64,000 nucleotides of DNA from Heliocidaris tuberculata (GCA_025618425.1 CM046850.1:10171992-10235991); one strand, 5' to 3'; shown: positions 13,025 through 25,933, counted from the first letter of the stretch. Numbers and translations: made by a program. The notes: a model not told the origin generated them from the letters alone.

Positions 13025-13165
13025 AATATTGACTGGCTCTACTTTCGGGGAATATCGAAAATGTTGCCCTTAAAAGAACCATATTGCCCTCGTCTTCGAC
13101 TTGGGGCAATATGATTCTGTTGCAGGCAACATATTCTGATATCCCCCTCAAGGCCAGCCAATATT
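13025..13165. mobile_element. Hairpin MITE, about 140 bp
   Basis: AATATTGACTGGCT at the left mirrors AGGCCAGCCAATATT at the right. The arms carry CATATTGCCC and GGGCAATATG around a short loop, so the full unit can form a long imperfect hairpin. Confidence 0.7.
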
Positions 13166-13183
13166 ATATAATTAAAGATATCC

Positions 13184-13372
13184 TAGAGAGAGAGAGAGAG
13201 AGAACGAGAGTTGAGAGTTGAGAAGAAGAGATATATGTATGTCCTATACAGTATAGTAAAAGGTGCTAGGGTTATCTACATTCGGTTATAGCAAGGAATT
13301 AACTCTTGGTCTTACAGTGTATGACACATTCTTGTGGGACAGTTGCTCTATGGTCAATTTCTTACATTAATC
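13184..13372 (+). repeat. Direct duplication, second copy
   Basis: A shorter GA tract followed by ATATATGTATGT, GTAAAAGGTGCTAGGGTTAT, CTTACAGTGTATGACACATT and GGGACAGTTGCTCTATGGTC; the shared words sit roughly 750-800 bp after their partners. Confidence 0.85.
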
Positions 13373-13401
13373 AATTCTTACCTTTGACTGTGGATCCACC
13401 A

Positions 13402-13441
13402 CTAAACCAAACCCTAACCCTTACCCTAAACCTACTCCTAA
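13402..13441 (+). repeat. Short telomere-like CCCTAA-rich stretch
   Basis: Contains ACCCTAACCCTTACCCTAAA, a degenerate (CCCTAA) run of about 40 bp just before a TTAA-MITE. Too short and irregular to be a telomere. Confidence 0.6.
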
Positions 13442-13442
13442 C

Positions 13443-14059
13443 TTAAAGGGCAATCCAACCTTTGTGATAATTTGATTTGTGTGAAAGCATAAAGATCAGA
13501 GAAGCAGATTGGTAAAAGTTTTGAACAAAATCAGACAAACATTAAGAAAGTTGTGATTTTTTTGAAAGGTGTAATCACTGTACATAATATAGGAATTTCT
13601 AATTGGCCAATTCAGTACGGTCACTGTGATAATGGGAGTTACCTTTCCCATTCGTTTGTAGTAGGTCCATGCTCCAACACACAAATGACTAAATTGTCAG
13701 TTTTTCAAAATGTATAACTTTATAGGATCTGTAACTTTTTTGAGGACCTAAAACAATGTGCATTCTGCTCTATATTTTGAGTACTGCCCCGAGGGCAAAA
13801 GCGCTCAAGAGAAAACCAGAATTTAATGATATTTTGGTGCACGAGAAACGGGAGAGTTGAACGTGAATACGTCACAATAAATTCACCAAATTGCCAATTT
13901 GAGATTCGCATAGATGTAGTGATTATTTCACTTTTCAAACATTCGTAACTTTCTTTTTCTTTGTATTAATCCTTTCAAACTTTCACCATCCTGTTTCTCT
14001 TATTTTTCTGCTTTCACACAAATCAGCTTTTTATAAAGGTTGGATTAATTGCCCTTTAG
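13443..14059 (+). mobile_element. TTAA-flanked MITE, family A copy 1
   Basis: Left end TTAA-AGGGCAATCCAACCTTTGTG; right end is the inverted form (GGTTGGATTAATTGCCCT) followed by TTAG, a one-base decayed TTAA. The inverted ends extend inward over tens of bases, including GATTTGTGTGAAAGCA against TGCTTTCACACAAATC. There is no transposase ORF, so it is non-autonomous. The TTAA target site is typical of piggyBac-type transposases (family knowledge); the superfamily call is an inference. Confidence 0.8.
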
Positions 14060-15958
14060 AAACCAATTTGCAACTCTTATCCCAACACTATATCTTTGAC
14101 AAAAATTTGACAAATTTTTGATTGTCCCAGTTTTTTTGGTATGTACTTTATAATTTTAAGTCATAAGGTAGGTTGAATGAGTATTGGGAAATTAATCTGA
14201 ACTAAATATCTATCATTTGTTCCTGCTGGGTCATAAAGAATTCACCTTCAAGTATTGACTTGTTTTCTGAGATTTCATGGGTTTTATAACTTTTATTTTT
14301 TCACAAACTGCTCGTGTTAGGTTTGAATGTTTAATCAAATATTTGATTTGTTGCTGAAAGGTTAAACACCTCTTTAGTGTTGTGTATTACCCAAACTATT
14401 ATGAAGGTGAGTAGAGAGGGTTAGATATGAAGAGGACATGGTTGGAGGGAGTACATTCAACACATTTACCTTCATTATAGTATGTTCGTCACCTCTCTTC
14501 TAGCATGTGATGAAACATGTGAGTTTCAAAATTGCAACCTTGGGCGATTTAGCTTCCATTGAGCCAGCTTTTGATGTCTAGTGAGTGTGGTGAGAGGTGG
14601 TTCTATTGTTGGATCTCTGTGGGGACAGTATAAGGAGATCTCTCCACAATAGAGCTATAGGACCAGGTCTATTGTTCCCATTGTCTAATTCCGTGTATTC
14701 TTGGTCCTATAACAAGAACCAGGTAGTCTTTTAAGCACCCTCCCTCTTAAAAAGAATAATCTTTCAATTCTATCGGTGAGTGGAGACGAGACTTGTCCCT
14801 TGCCATAGAGACCAGATCGACTGCCCGTTTGTGCTTTCAGACAACGAATGTTTACCTTAGGTTCTACTGAACGGTCCTGTATTACGACACCAGACCTGTA
14901 TTTCTCATGAATGCGTATGCGTGCAGGGTTTTTGTAGTGTCACAATTGAAATTCTAGCAGACGGCCGATGAATGGATCCCACGCAGCGAATCAATTATCC
15001 ACACTTCATGACAATATTAATGCATGGGAACTTTTAGGCACCTATTCTAGTATGAATAGCTGTGCTAACTACCTGTGTTCTATATACCATGAGATTGTGA
15101 GTTAACGGTGCTAACTTGACAGTGATGGAAGATCCTTTGGAAAGTTGCCATGCTGTTATACCTGTTTTTATTTGGATTCCCTACATCTAGCCATCGTCAG
15201 GAAGTTTACTGACAACATCTCTCCTCGATTGTCATTAAAGGAAGAGAATCAGGTTACTGCTCAGACAGGGTACAACCAGCATTACATCAGATATATTTAG
15301 CCTGAACATGGACTCCACCAGAAATTTGATTTGCATATGACCTTTGTAACATACGTCAGCATGAAATAGACAGTTTGCTCTGAAAACATATCATATAGTT
15401 GGTAAAGATTGTGGAATTTGAACATGGAATATCATAAACATTAATGATTATCATCAGCCCAACCTCTGTGGAATGTAGTAATGTTTATAAGATGTACCAC
15501 TGATGCCAGGATATACGCAGATGATAATGGTAAGTGCTGAGAAAAGACATTTTATTACTTCCCATAAAAAAAAAATGCCATGAACATTGATGTGATATTA
15601 TTTTATTTACTAGAGATGGATAAAACCATTTGATTCCATGAAAGCTGAATTGAAATGCTGATATGCTCTCCTCTTATTTCAAAGCAAATATCATCGATCG
15701 ATGTGAAAGTATGTTTATGTGTTTGTGAAATTGTTAACCCAGATTAACCTGTGGCAGCTAATAGGTTGTATCATGCCTTGTCTATGTGTGATATGAGAGA
15801 AATAGTATTCTAAATATGTTTATGCATTTTATTGATGAGGGTCCTACACTTCATGCAAACAATTACTGAAATAATGTAGTGATTCTCATAAATCATATGT
15901 CTTTTTTGTATTAAAAAATAAAAAGAACCCTCTTGTCTATGAAAGAGAACTTTGTTGA

Positions 15959-16545
15959 TTAAAGTGCAATCCAACCTTGGTAATAAGATGATATGTGTGA
16001 ATGCAGAAAAATAAGAAAAGCAGGATGGTGAAAGTTTGAAAGAAATCGGACAAGGAATAAGAAAGTTATGGGTGTTTGAAAAATGATATCACTAAATCTC
16101 TGCAAATCTCAAATTGGCAATTTGGTGAGTCAATTGTGACAAATTAGCGGTCAACTTTCCTGTTTATTGTACACTAAAATGTATCATCACTGATCATTAA
16201 TTTGCGGTTTTACCCGAAGTGCCTTTTCCGTCAGGGCAGTACTCAAAATATATTGTAGATGGCATATTGTTATAGGTTCTCATAAAAGAAAAAGATCCTA
16301 CTGAGTAATACATTTGAAAAAAATGACATTTTAGTCACTTTGTGTGTTAGAGAAATGGGGGAGTTTTCTGCCACTACATCACAGTGACATTACAGATTAA
16401 GCCAATTTGAAAGTCCCATATGTACAGTGATTACAACTTTCCAAAATTCATAACTTTCTTATTGCTTGTCCGATTTCATTTAAACTTTCACCAATCTACT
16501 TCTCTGATTTTTTTCTCTTTCTTTCAGAATTGGATTTCTCTTTAA
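15959..16545 (+). mobile_element. TTAA-flanked MITE, family A copy 2
   Basis: TTAA at 15959 and at 16542, with ends AGTGCAATCCAACC and GAATTGGATTTCTCT. The interior resembles the copies at 33950 and 41022, including the shared stretch GAATAAGAAAGTTATGG and the mirrored CATAACTTTCTTATTGCTTG. About 580 bp, no coding capacity. Confidence 0.8.
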
Positions 16546-17034
16546 CAATAAACTATAAATAGCAAATGAAAGAAAGAAAGAAAGAAAAAAAAAGCTTCTC
16601 AAATTGAGAGATACCATACCTGTAGTTATCATAAAATAAAGAATAATTGCAAGATAAGGTGATTTCTACAAGTTCAGATCTCATGAGAAATGTATCAGAT
16701 GTTACCATTACTAACCTATGTTTAATTAAATTAATTCATATTGGAATTGTGTCAATTTGAACAGTTAAATCCATAAGCCTATGGATAGCCATAAAATGGC
16801 TAACTAGTACATATGAAAGAAATCAACATATTTTTCCTTAATTCAAACATATTACTGTAGGTGGAACATGTAGAGCATTAAACATTGCATCCCACTACAT
16901 TTCATTTTGTTATTTCTTTACTTGCCTTAAAAAGACACACATGAAATTATGATTACAATTTATATCAAAGCTGATACACATTTTTTTACTCACCTTTGAA
17001 AAGAACATTATTAAAGATAAATTAACTATAGATT

Positions 17035-17240
17035 TACTGTAAAACCAGAAATTTTCGAGTGCATGAAACTTTCGCGTGCATGAAACTTTCACGAATTTTG
17101 CAAGTGGTCGAGGGTTCGCAAAAGTTTCATGCTGCGAAATTATCAAATTACAGTTGGATCAACATAAAATTATTGCAATTCGCGAAAGTTTCTTGCTGCA
17201 AAATTGGCTGTTATAAACGATTCCCGAAAGTTTCTAGTTT
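17035..17240 (+). mobile_element. TACTGTAAAACCAGAA-type repeat, copy 1
   Basis: Begins TACTGTAAAACCAGAA and then repeats CATGAAACTTTCGCG-like words in both orientations. Similar starts or ends occur at 22995-23158 (reverse), 44167-44345 and 63948-64000. The right boundary is unclear. Confidence 0.55.
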
Positions 17241-19075
17241 GACTAGTAAAGGTAATACACATTGTTTCAGGTCATGGATTTGTGGGGAATACATGGACCA
17301 AACTGATCAGTTTTCTCCAAATAGCTTTGTAAACCAAGAGGGTTTAGTTTATCTACCTGGTAGAACAAATTGATACCCCTTTGAAATTCTCCCGTAGGAA
17401 TATTTTTCTTCTCATGTTGAGATTTATTAATCTGAATATGACCTTATTTGTATGTTGTGAGCATGCAGACAAAATATACGTTTCATATCATAAATAATGA
17501 CAAATATGATTTTGGAATGAGCTTTATTTACTGAATAAAGAGGTATAATCTGAAATTGTTCAGGAAGCATATATATGTATAAGATGAGAAGACAGAAAGA
17601 ACATCGTCTCTTGAGAGCCAGAAGGGCATTAACTCTGTATGAAGTATATATGAATTTAGTCCTTTCTGGATTATTTGTCCACACATTGAAATGGAGAAAT
17701 CTAGGTATCAAATTAGACATATGATGCACATATTTGATATGAGGATTGAATAGTATTTGGAGACCTCACTGGCTTGCATAAAAAAATAATAAAGTAGACA
17801 ATGGGACAAGAAATGAAGAAGTAGAAGTACATTTTAATAGATGACAAGTAAGGATGAATAAAAGATGAAGAAAGAGTGATAAGAATGTGGGTGGAGGCAG
17901 CTGGGGAATAGTTAAGATGGAAGACCCTCGGCTTAAAAAGTGCATTGTAACACGATTTTTGTAAAACAAACATCAAAGTCTAGATTGATTTTCGCAGTAG
18001 AGAATTTGTGATTGTTTGATCGAGCATACATTTATTTGACAGGGACCTAGTTATTGTAGACATTGATCCACATAAGCTCAACTTGAAATCCTACAGGAAT
18101 AAGAAATGGTGTGAAGTTTAACCTTGCCCCTATTTATAAGGGTTTCTATATGTTTGTTTATTTAGTGATAATGTTTGAAACAAATTGGCTGTCTTTTAGA
18201 GCTTTAAAACTTTCAAATCTCAAAGAAATAGATTTTATTTGATTTCTGCTTGTGTGTAGCAAGTGAGTTTTAGAGGGACTCTATAACATTGCCTTGAAAA
18301 AGAAGATAAAAAAAAACAAACAACTTTTCAAAGTTCTTCATACAGTACTGTAATGTCACTAGTCGTGGGGCACCCATGTAATGCAGCTTGATTGCTGCAA
18401 TGACCTATGTCAACTGCCCCAGTCCCTCCTGTGCGTAAAGAATGGATGTGATTGGCTAGCAGATATTTTACCAAATAGAGGAACAACTATGCTGAGTTTC
18501 GCTCACTGCGGAGCACGTTAAGAATGAAAGAGGCAAATCATGACGTAAGCAGCCCGACAAGTGCATTACACAGTGCGCATGCTCAATCTTGCAAGGAAAA
18601 TGCAATAGCCAGATAACTAACTGCATTTTGTTCTGTAGCGCGCCGTGTACTAAGTGAATATTTTTACAACAGAGAAATTTATCTTAGATTAATCCTCCCT
18701 TCGCAATATCATTCGCGAATGGTGCATCACCACTGGTGCAAAGTGCGGCGACACTGGAACCGCTGAAGCCCCGCCATAGAAGCATGATGCATTATTTTAG
18801 GTGGATTTTATTCACAAGCATTTTCAGCATCGAATGGTGGGTGATTCATGAACAAATATGGTATTTTCTGAAAATTATTAATCCCAAACTATCAAACCCC
18901 TCCACCACTGGACAACAGTACGGTATATCATTTCAAAAAATTTAAATGATGGTAAAAGGGCCCTTTTTCAAGTGTGAAACAAAGTGTGGATATCTATGTG
19001 GTTTCTCACAAGTGTGTAAAAGGAAGAAACCACTTAGTTTTCTGTTAACAACCAGTTCTGAGCAACAAGATATAT

Positions 19076-19129
19076 GGGGGGGGGGGGGGGGTGATGTGGT
19101 GGTGTGGGTGTGTGTTGGGGGGGGGGGGG
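19076..19129 (+). repeat. Two G runs (16 and 13) joined by GTG-rich DNA
   Basis: G runs at 19076-19091 and 19117-19129 with TGATGTGGTGGTGTGGGTG between; a strong quadruplex candidate. Confidence 0.9.
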
Positions 19130-21244
19130 AGTCAGAGATATGAAATTGCTGTTGTAGATTTCTAGAACAGGGTAGGTGTTGGAGGGTAAATGTTTACAAG
19201 GGGCCCTGAAAATTTAAATCTAAATCAGGTCATGCCCTCTAGTTGTGACCATTAATAACCATTGCTTCAGTTAAAATATATGAAAAGTGAAAGTTGAAGC
19301 TGAAGTCATGAAAATTGACATGTATGGCAGGGGCTCCTTCTGTACTGGCTCCAAGCGAAGAAGACATAAAGTCGATCAGTTCTAAAACATTTCCTTTCTG
19401 TCAACAGATAGGAAATCATGACTAAAACAGAAAGATAAAACCGTTTTCTAGAAGGATATATCTTTTTAATGCAAGGGGGGAACAATAAAGCACACAGCTT
19501 TATACAGAGTATCTTTAGTTTGACACTGCTGCTTTTAATAGGATATTGTGAGATGTTGCAGAAAACTTCAGAGATCAGTGTGATATTATTTAGGGAAGTT
19601 TTCTCAAATAGCGATGATGGAAAAGAACTTTGACATTTTATTCAGCAAGATTAACAATTTCAGCTCATTTTCTTCAACTCCTAAGTGAGTGTTTTGATGA
19701 CATAAGTCTTATAAACATTGATGAGGAGCTTACATGTACAGTGCTGAGTGACTGAGTGAGAAAATAATTATGTTTGTGACAGTTCTGTAGCATCAATAGC
19801 AATGAAGTTCCTTGATTTCTTCTTCAGCTTTGAGCCTTTCAAGCTCCTGTGCTTGGGTGATAAACCAGAGGTTAGACATTTTTTGCATAGATTATTTTTC
19901 TAAATGTACATGTATACCTATTGAAATATGTTATTGGATACCTTAGAGCCATCTAAGTTAGGGCACTTCTCTGTAAGAGGTTTAGTTACCTATAGTTCCC
20001 TATATTCCATGAGTGCCAATCTGGTGCCTAGAAATGTAGTATTAGGTGCATTATAAATGTGTGTTGTTATTTTTTATTAAATTAACTCTTAACAATTCAT
20101 GAAAACTTTGCTTATTATGAGTTTTATATCTCACTATCCGCAAATTGCTTTAATTTTTTTTCCAACTGTGTTTGTATGTTTCAGTGAGTTTAATGTAAAT
20201 ATAGGCCTATAGATCTACCTTTCCATTGTGTAATAATGGAACTGAAATTTAGCTTAAGCATGGTCCTAGATTAATTTGTGATTGAAATCAAAAGACCTGG
20301 ATTAATTGTGTATCAGAACCTAACAGCTTGATTAAAAAGAACAAAATATAAAATATATCAGTTCATATTATAGGCCCCCTAGTCATAAACTAGCCCTGAT
20401 TGAGTGCCAAAATTTGTTCTGTACAGAACTATGCAGAAAGCGTAACCTTGCCATTGACATACACACGTAGGCCTACATGTACTTACAGTTGCAGGACAAC
20501 TGCATTTACTTATAAACATTGAAGTCATGCATGGTAAATCATGGTAATAAGTATGTCAACAACATTTTGTACATGGTATGAAAAGTCAATTGTTGAATAT
20601 TTGCAGATGAATGATGGATTGTTTGAAAAGTCCCTATTCATCAATCTAGTTTTTGCTATTGGCATTGTAAGACTGGGTCTATTTTTAATTTCTATTGTAT
20701 GGGGTGTTCTTTGAGAGCTTCCAAACTTCCTGATTAGAAATTAGAACACCCTCTTCTCTGAAGCATTCAGTTCTAATCTCTTGAAAGAAGATTAGATCAT
20801 CCCAAAGGGGAAATGTCTGAAGACACAGTGTTTAACTGTTTATTGTTTATCATTTCCTCTTCCATTGTTAATGATCAGTGTAATATTGGGGAGGGGCTGG
20901 ATAGGAGGGAATATTACTGTCATAAACTGTAGGCCTATCTCCATGACATAGGCCTGCATAAATGGAGAAGGTTTTTACTGTTAACCTGTCCTTTACAGTA
21001 TCCTCAATAATATTTTGAAGGCTAAACTCTATTCTTCTCCCCTTACATAAACATCATAACAAACAAGGGTGCCTTATCTTTGCTTACAGGTTTATTTCTT
21101 TATTTTATTTTATTTAGAATCAGAATGATCAACATTGAATTAGCTGGGAAATGAATGCAAGTAGGTCACTTCCTGGTACAGTGAATGTTGGAATTAATAC
21201 AATTGTTTTGAAATGCTGTGATTTACAAGCAAGAACATATCCTG

Positions 21245-21619
21245 ATGAATAAATATTCCTGAAATAAAGTTGAGTTCTGGCCATGAGATTGAATTATGAA
21301 AGAAACTGTCTCAAAGCAATTGGGAAAGGTTGATTATATAGCAAATAAAAATTGGCGTATGCTGTAAGGTTTTGGAATCTCCAAAATGATAAGAAATTGA
21401 CCCAATCCTGCTGAGAGTCACATGCACTGCACTACACACAAATGTTTGGCCCAAACATTTCAGCTGGTTCTTGTCATATTTTGAATGTGAGAGCATTTGA
21501 AGAGCAATCCTTTTGAGAGGATATATCTATTATGATCATCTTCCAAACTAAATATAAAAAGCATGAGAAAACTTACAAATTATTTTTTTACCTTTCCCAG
21601 AACTCAAGCTTCCCTTTAA
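21245..21619 (-). mobile_element. Reverse copy related to the interior of the 54.5 kb element
   Basis: Runs of shared sequence with 54560-54965 in opposite orientation, e.g. CCAGAACTCAAGCTTCCCT here and AGGGAAGCTTGAGTTCTGGG there, and GGTTTTGGAATC against GATTCCAAAACC. The right edge is TTAA at 21616; the left edge is not sharp. Confidence 0.65.
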
Positions 21620-21977
21620 ACAAGATTAGAAGGTGCATTTATACATTTGGTATTCCATTGAGATAGTTTGTTGATACAGTGAAAGCTGTATATAAAGACT
21701 GCTCAAGGGAGACAAGAAAAGCCATCTTTATAGACAGGCTGCATTAATTCATGTAGGCCTAAATGCTCCTTTAGTACATTTTTTTTTTTATTGTGAATCA
21801 TATTCAAGGGTAACAAAAATTGTGGTCTTATATACAGGTGGTCTTTCTATTCAGGTGAATGCTAAAACAGGTTTCAGTGTATATGAGCATATTTTGACAG
21901 ACTAAAAACAAGAACCACAATGATATTACTTAGAAGTGAACTAGTAATTTCATGGAATACTCTAAAATTCAATTGTT

Positions 21978-22145
21978 AAATCAACATTTAAAAGGTTTGC
22001 GGAATGACAACATTTTCAAAATAGTAAATTAACATTTCAACATGCTGGATATAACCTTTATACAGTATTTGATCTAGCACGCTAAAAGTTTAAATTTACC
22101 AGTTTGAAAAGGTTGTCACTCCTTGAACCTTTTAAATGTTGATTT
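21978..22145. mobile_element. Hairpin MITE, about 168 bp
   Basis: AAATCAACATTTAAAAGGTT at the left is exactly mirrored by AACCTTTTAAATGTTGATTT at the right, with further pairing (GGAATGACAAC / GTTGTCACTCC). It lies 35 bp upstream of a 25-G run. Confidence 0.7.
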
Positions 22146-22180
22146 TGACATTAGAGTTTTTCATAGGCGTACAAGGCACC

Positions 22181-22205
22181 GGGGGGGGGGGGGGGGGGGG
22201 GGGGG
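22181..22205 (+). repeat. G(25) run
   Basis: The longest G run in the window; a CCCCCCC patch follows at about 22221, so G/C pairing within the strand is possible. Confidence 0.95.
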
Positions 22206-22994
22206 ACCAGGGGACTGAACCCCCCCCACCCATATTCAAGCAGCAAGGGGCCTGAATATAACATGTAATTTCTGTACATTGTCACATTGTTCACTTTCAC
22301 TTTAATACACATTTTTGCGTCAGATACTTTCCAATTTGTTCATTGCAGAATTGTATAATTTTCATGTCACTTCAAATATATCACATAGTATTTTGAACAT
22401 TATTGGATGTGCTTTCCAGAATGACAAAGTTCTGTGGATTCAGTTCAGCGTTAAAAATGATTTGAAGTTGTGTGTTTGCATTACCACAAAGTTCAGTTGA
22501 AATATAAGTTGCATGAACACTGTATAGAAGGTTTACACCACAGTATAGCCAATTACACTGAAAAATTACTTTTTCTAACTGTTTGATGATAATGGGAATG
22601 AACCTCCATGTGAGAGCTTCTGTGTGGTGCTGCGAAAGCAGAAGTTGAAGAGCCATTTTCCGGGGTTTCTTTGAGTATATTTCCTGAACAAGAGCTGTGA
22701 TTACCTGTCTGGCTGGTCACTTCATTCTGGTTTTAATTGCTGAGTATACAAGTCTGACAGCTAGCTAGCAGCTCTGATTTATGTGTTTTTGTGGATTATG
22801 AGATAAGTGTTTGGTTGTGAAGCAGATATTATATTGTGGTTTAGTTGGTGCTGTGCATCAAGCTATTGATGTACATGTCTTTATGCCTCAACTGACTAGA
22901 AAAATTTGAGGTAAGTTTTGATCATTAGTGCAGAGAGAATCAATAGTGATTGTTATGTGCTACGTAGTATTAGAAACTTTTGTGAATGGTTCAT

Positions 22995-23158
22995 TAAAAC
23001 CTTTTTCATGGAAGAAACTATAGCGAATTCGCAAATATCAGCCTTCAAGTTGTGATTCAGTCTGATTTTGATATTTTTTGGCATAAGACTTTCGCGAATT
23101 TGAACTATTCGTGAAATTGCAACGTTTCATTCAATCAAAAGTTTGTGGTTTTACTGTA
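22995..23158 (-). mobile_element. TACTGTAAAACC-type repeat, copy 2 (reverse)
   Basis: Ends GTTTGTGGTTTTACTGTA, the inverse of the start of the 17035 copy, with internal CTTTCGCGAATTTGAA and GAAATTGCAACGTTTCAT. Confidence 0.5.
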
Positions 23159-23260
23159 GTATGTAGCTGCTAAAGATTTTGGTAAGTTTAAGTCTTGTGG
23201 ATAGTGACATGAAATTGATCTCTTAGCTGACATATTGAAGATTTTTAGAAATTGTCCCTG

Positions 23261-23880
23261 TTTTCACGAAGTGACGGTAATCAGGAAAAATGCACATTTT
23301 TTTCAATTTTGAGTTTTTTGCATTTTTGGACATCATTCACTAACATCTTGAACCTCACAAAGTTTCAGATCATGATAATGTATAATTATGTAACTGTGGC
23401 AATAACGTCAGCAAGAAAATACCTAGTAAAAGGATTCTCTGTTTTCACGAAGTGACAGCTTACAACTGTCCTGTATGTTTTACATGATTCGTCATTTCGT
23501 GAAAACACAGAAGAGCGAGTCCTTGAATTGACTTTATGTTTTCACGAAATGACGGTTAAAAGCGCGGTGATCAAGTCCCATATGTTTTACACGCGCGGCT
23601 GAGATCTGTCACTTCGTGAAAAACTGTCACTATGCGTCCTTGGAATTTTGTCTTTTCACGAAATGACGATTATGTTTACAGCTCATTTTCCCCCCAAATG
23701 TAAACAAATAGGCAAAAGATTAAACATAGAACTAAACACTAAAATATGATCTATCCCAGGATATAAAATTTATTCACCCTTCATACATTAAAGAGGTTGA
23801 GATTATGCTTTAAAACTTTGAAAGCGATTTATTCAAAACTAACTTTCTTTTAGTTGCGCGCTCATCCGTCACTTCGTGAA
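23261..23880. repeat. Cluster of TTTTCACGAARTGACGG motifs in both orientations
   Basis: Seven copies: forward at 23261, 23442, 23539 and 23653; reverse (GTCAYTTCGTGAAAA) at 23491, 23608 and 23868. Two forward/reverse pairs (23442-23505 and 23539-23622) form hairpins enclosing a TATGTTTTACAYG word. TCCTTGAATT/TCCTTGGAATT words precede two of the units, giving a loose period of about 115 bp. Confidence 0.8.
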
Positions 23881-24538
23881 AGCAGTAACAAAATATTAGA
23901 GGTACAAGCATGAAGATTTCACTTCTGTCAAGAAATTATAGGCCTATATAAATAAATGATTCATTCTGTAATGACTCCACTGTGCCTTTACGAATTAAGA
24001 ATTTGTCATATGACTGGCTGAAGGACAATGGTTTTACAATTCCAAAGTTTTGATTGCTTTAATGCTAAAGTCTGTCATTAAAACAACAGCCCAGTCTTTC
24101 TTTACATGCCTAATAACATTCAGTTTTGTAGAGAGAATGTTTTATGGAATAACAAGAGGATGTTACCTTTTTAATGACATTTTTACATGTTGACATTGTG
24201 ATGTACATGTAGTCTGTTGAAAGCCAGAGGAGTGTTAAGTCATATCATTTTATGTAGAGTTAATTATTTGCATATTTCTACATTCTACATGAAATGCTTA
24301 GATAAAATATTCAATAGCATATTCAGTTTCATTTTAAAGCTTAAAGAATATTGGATATTTGTTCAAATAGCATCTATGGAAAAAGGAAAACACTCAATTT
24401 CAGTTATTGATTAATTATCTACAAATTATAAAAACAGTAATCACAAAATAGATGCAGCATATTACAAGGTGACATACAATACACGAATGTAACAGCCCAG
24501 TGTAGAAACTAACAATTAATCGCAAGCTATATAGGTAA

Positions 24539-24860
24539 AAGCTTGCGGCACGCTGAACGGCAAGCTGAACGGCAAGCTTAACAGCAAACTCGTGGCAGGC
24601 TTGTGGCAAACTTGTATTGTACCAAATATGCAAATTAGCTGTAAGCTTGCGCCATGCTTAACGGGCAAGCTTGACAACAAACTTGTAGCAGGCTTGTGGC
24701 AAGCTTGTATTGTATCAAATATGTAAATTAGTTGTAAGCTCGTGGCACGCTTGATGGAAAGCTTGCTGAAAGCTAGTCACAAACTTTTTATAAAGCGTAA
24801 CGCAAGCTTGCAGGTTTACATTATTGGTACAGTACAAGCTTGCCGTAAGCTTGCCAATAC
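24539..24860 (+). repeat. AAGCTTG-rich tandem repeat with 93-bp higher-order unit
   Basis: The block TTGTATTGTAYCAAATATG recurs 93 bp apart (24612 and 24705). Within and around it AAGCTTGC/GGCAAGCTTG words repeat every 10-20 bp, creating many HindIII sites. The 72- and 81-codon minus-strand ORFs here are repeat translations. Confidence 0.8.
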
Positions 24861-25585
24861 AGATAAGCATATCAAAATTTATATAGGGGAATGCCCTTCT
24901 GGCTCCCAGCAGATAATGAATACAAACTAGATTACTCTGTATAAGAACCAGTATAGCCAAAGACTGAACAGTGTATGTAATAATATAATTCTTGTCATAT
25001 TTCCCAAATCACTTTTTTTTTAAAGGATTATATATGCTCATGAATAAAAAAGCTTCAAAAGTGGCTTGCCTACTATGGACTAAGGTTTTTTTTCCAAGTT
25101 CACAGAATCATCCAAATCTAACTTCTATGAAGAAAGCAACAAATGAAATCATTCAAATGTAGGTTAGGTACTCATTAATATCCTTTGTAATGATGCAGAG
25201 GATCATCCTTGAGATGAATATGGTTTGCTTCTTTGAGTTTATGGATCTACATAATGGAAAGAAAATACATTTTTCATTAGAGCTTCCCTGTATTCAAGAT
25301 GGCCAAGGGACAGAATCTCACTCATTGTTTGAATGAAATAGATGAACCAAGTATTCATTAAAAATTTCATCGTCTCCAATTTCACTTTCTCTCTGATCTT
25401 ATACCGACACACTTTCCCCTGAAGGCAAGGCAGAGTTAATTTTGAAGCTTTCATTTTTCGATTCAGTAATTTACTCTATCTGTTGTCTGAGACCCACTGG
25501 ATTTCAAAACTGTGCCTCTAGAAGCGAACTCATGGACTGAGTTAGAATATCATCTGTAGCATTACTGTATTGATCAATTTACCGA

Positions 25586-25933
25586 TAGGCTTTTTACACT
25601 TGCAAAATTTTGCTTAGTCCTGTATTATCGATGGGGCTAAGCAAGGATTTAGCCCCACAGATAGTACGGGACTGAGCTTGGCTCACTTTCTCTTCACATT
25701 ACATTTTACCAAAGTGGGCTAACTCCACGATAGTATAGGATGATTTTAGCCCTGGAAAAAAAGCAGGGTTAGCCCCACCTTTGTAATAAGGTGGGGCTAT
25801 GAGCTCTGGCTAGTGAGATAGTACGGGGCTAAAACTGCGAATGAGAACAGCATCAAAAATAGTCTGCGGTGAAGGATAGTCTGGGGGTTAAGGATAGTAC
25901 AGGGTTAAAAAAAAATCAAGTGTAAATAGCCTA
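25586..25933. mobile_element. MITE with 17-bp inverted ends and GGGGCTAA-type subrepeats
   Basis: TAGGCTTTTTACACTTG at the left mirrors CAAGTGTAAATAGCCTA at the right with one mismatch. The interior repeats GATAGTACGGGGCTAA-like words in both orientations, giving a self-pairing structure. Confidence 0.7.

Noticed and set aside
13402..13441. True telomere or chromosome end
   Set aside because: Only about 40 bp and degenerate, with ordinary sequence on both sides.
23261..23880. CRISPR-like array
   Set aside because: The repeats alternate in orientation, vary in spacing and lie in a eukaryotic intron.
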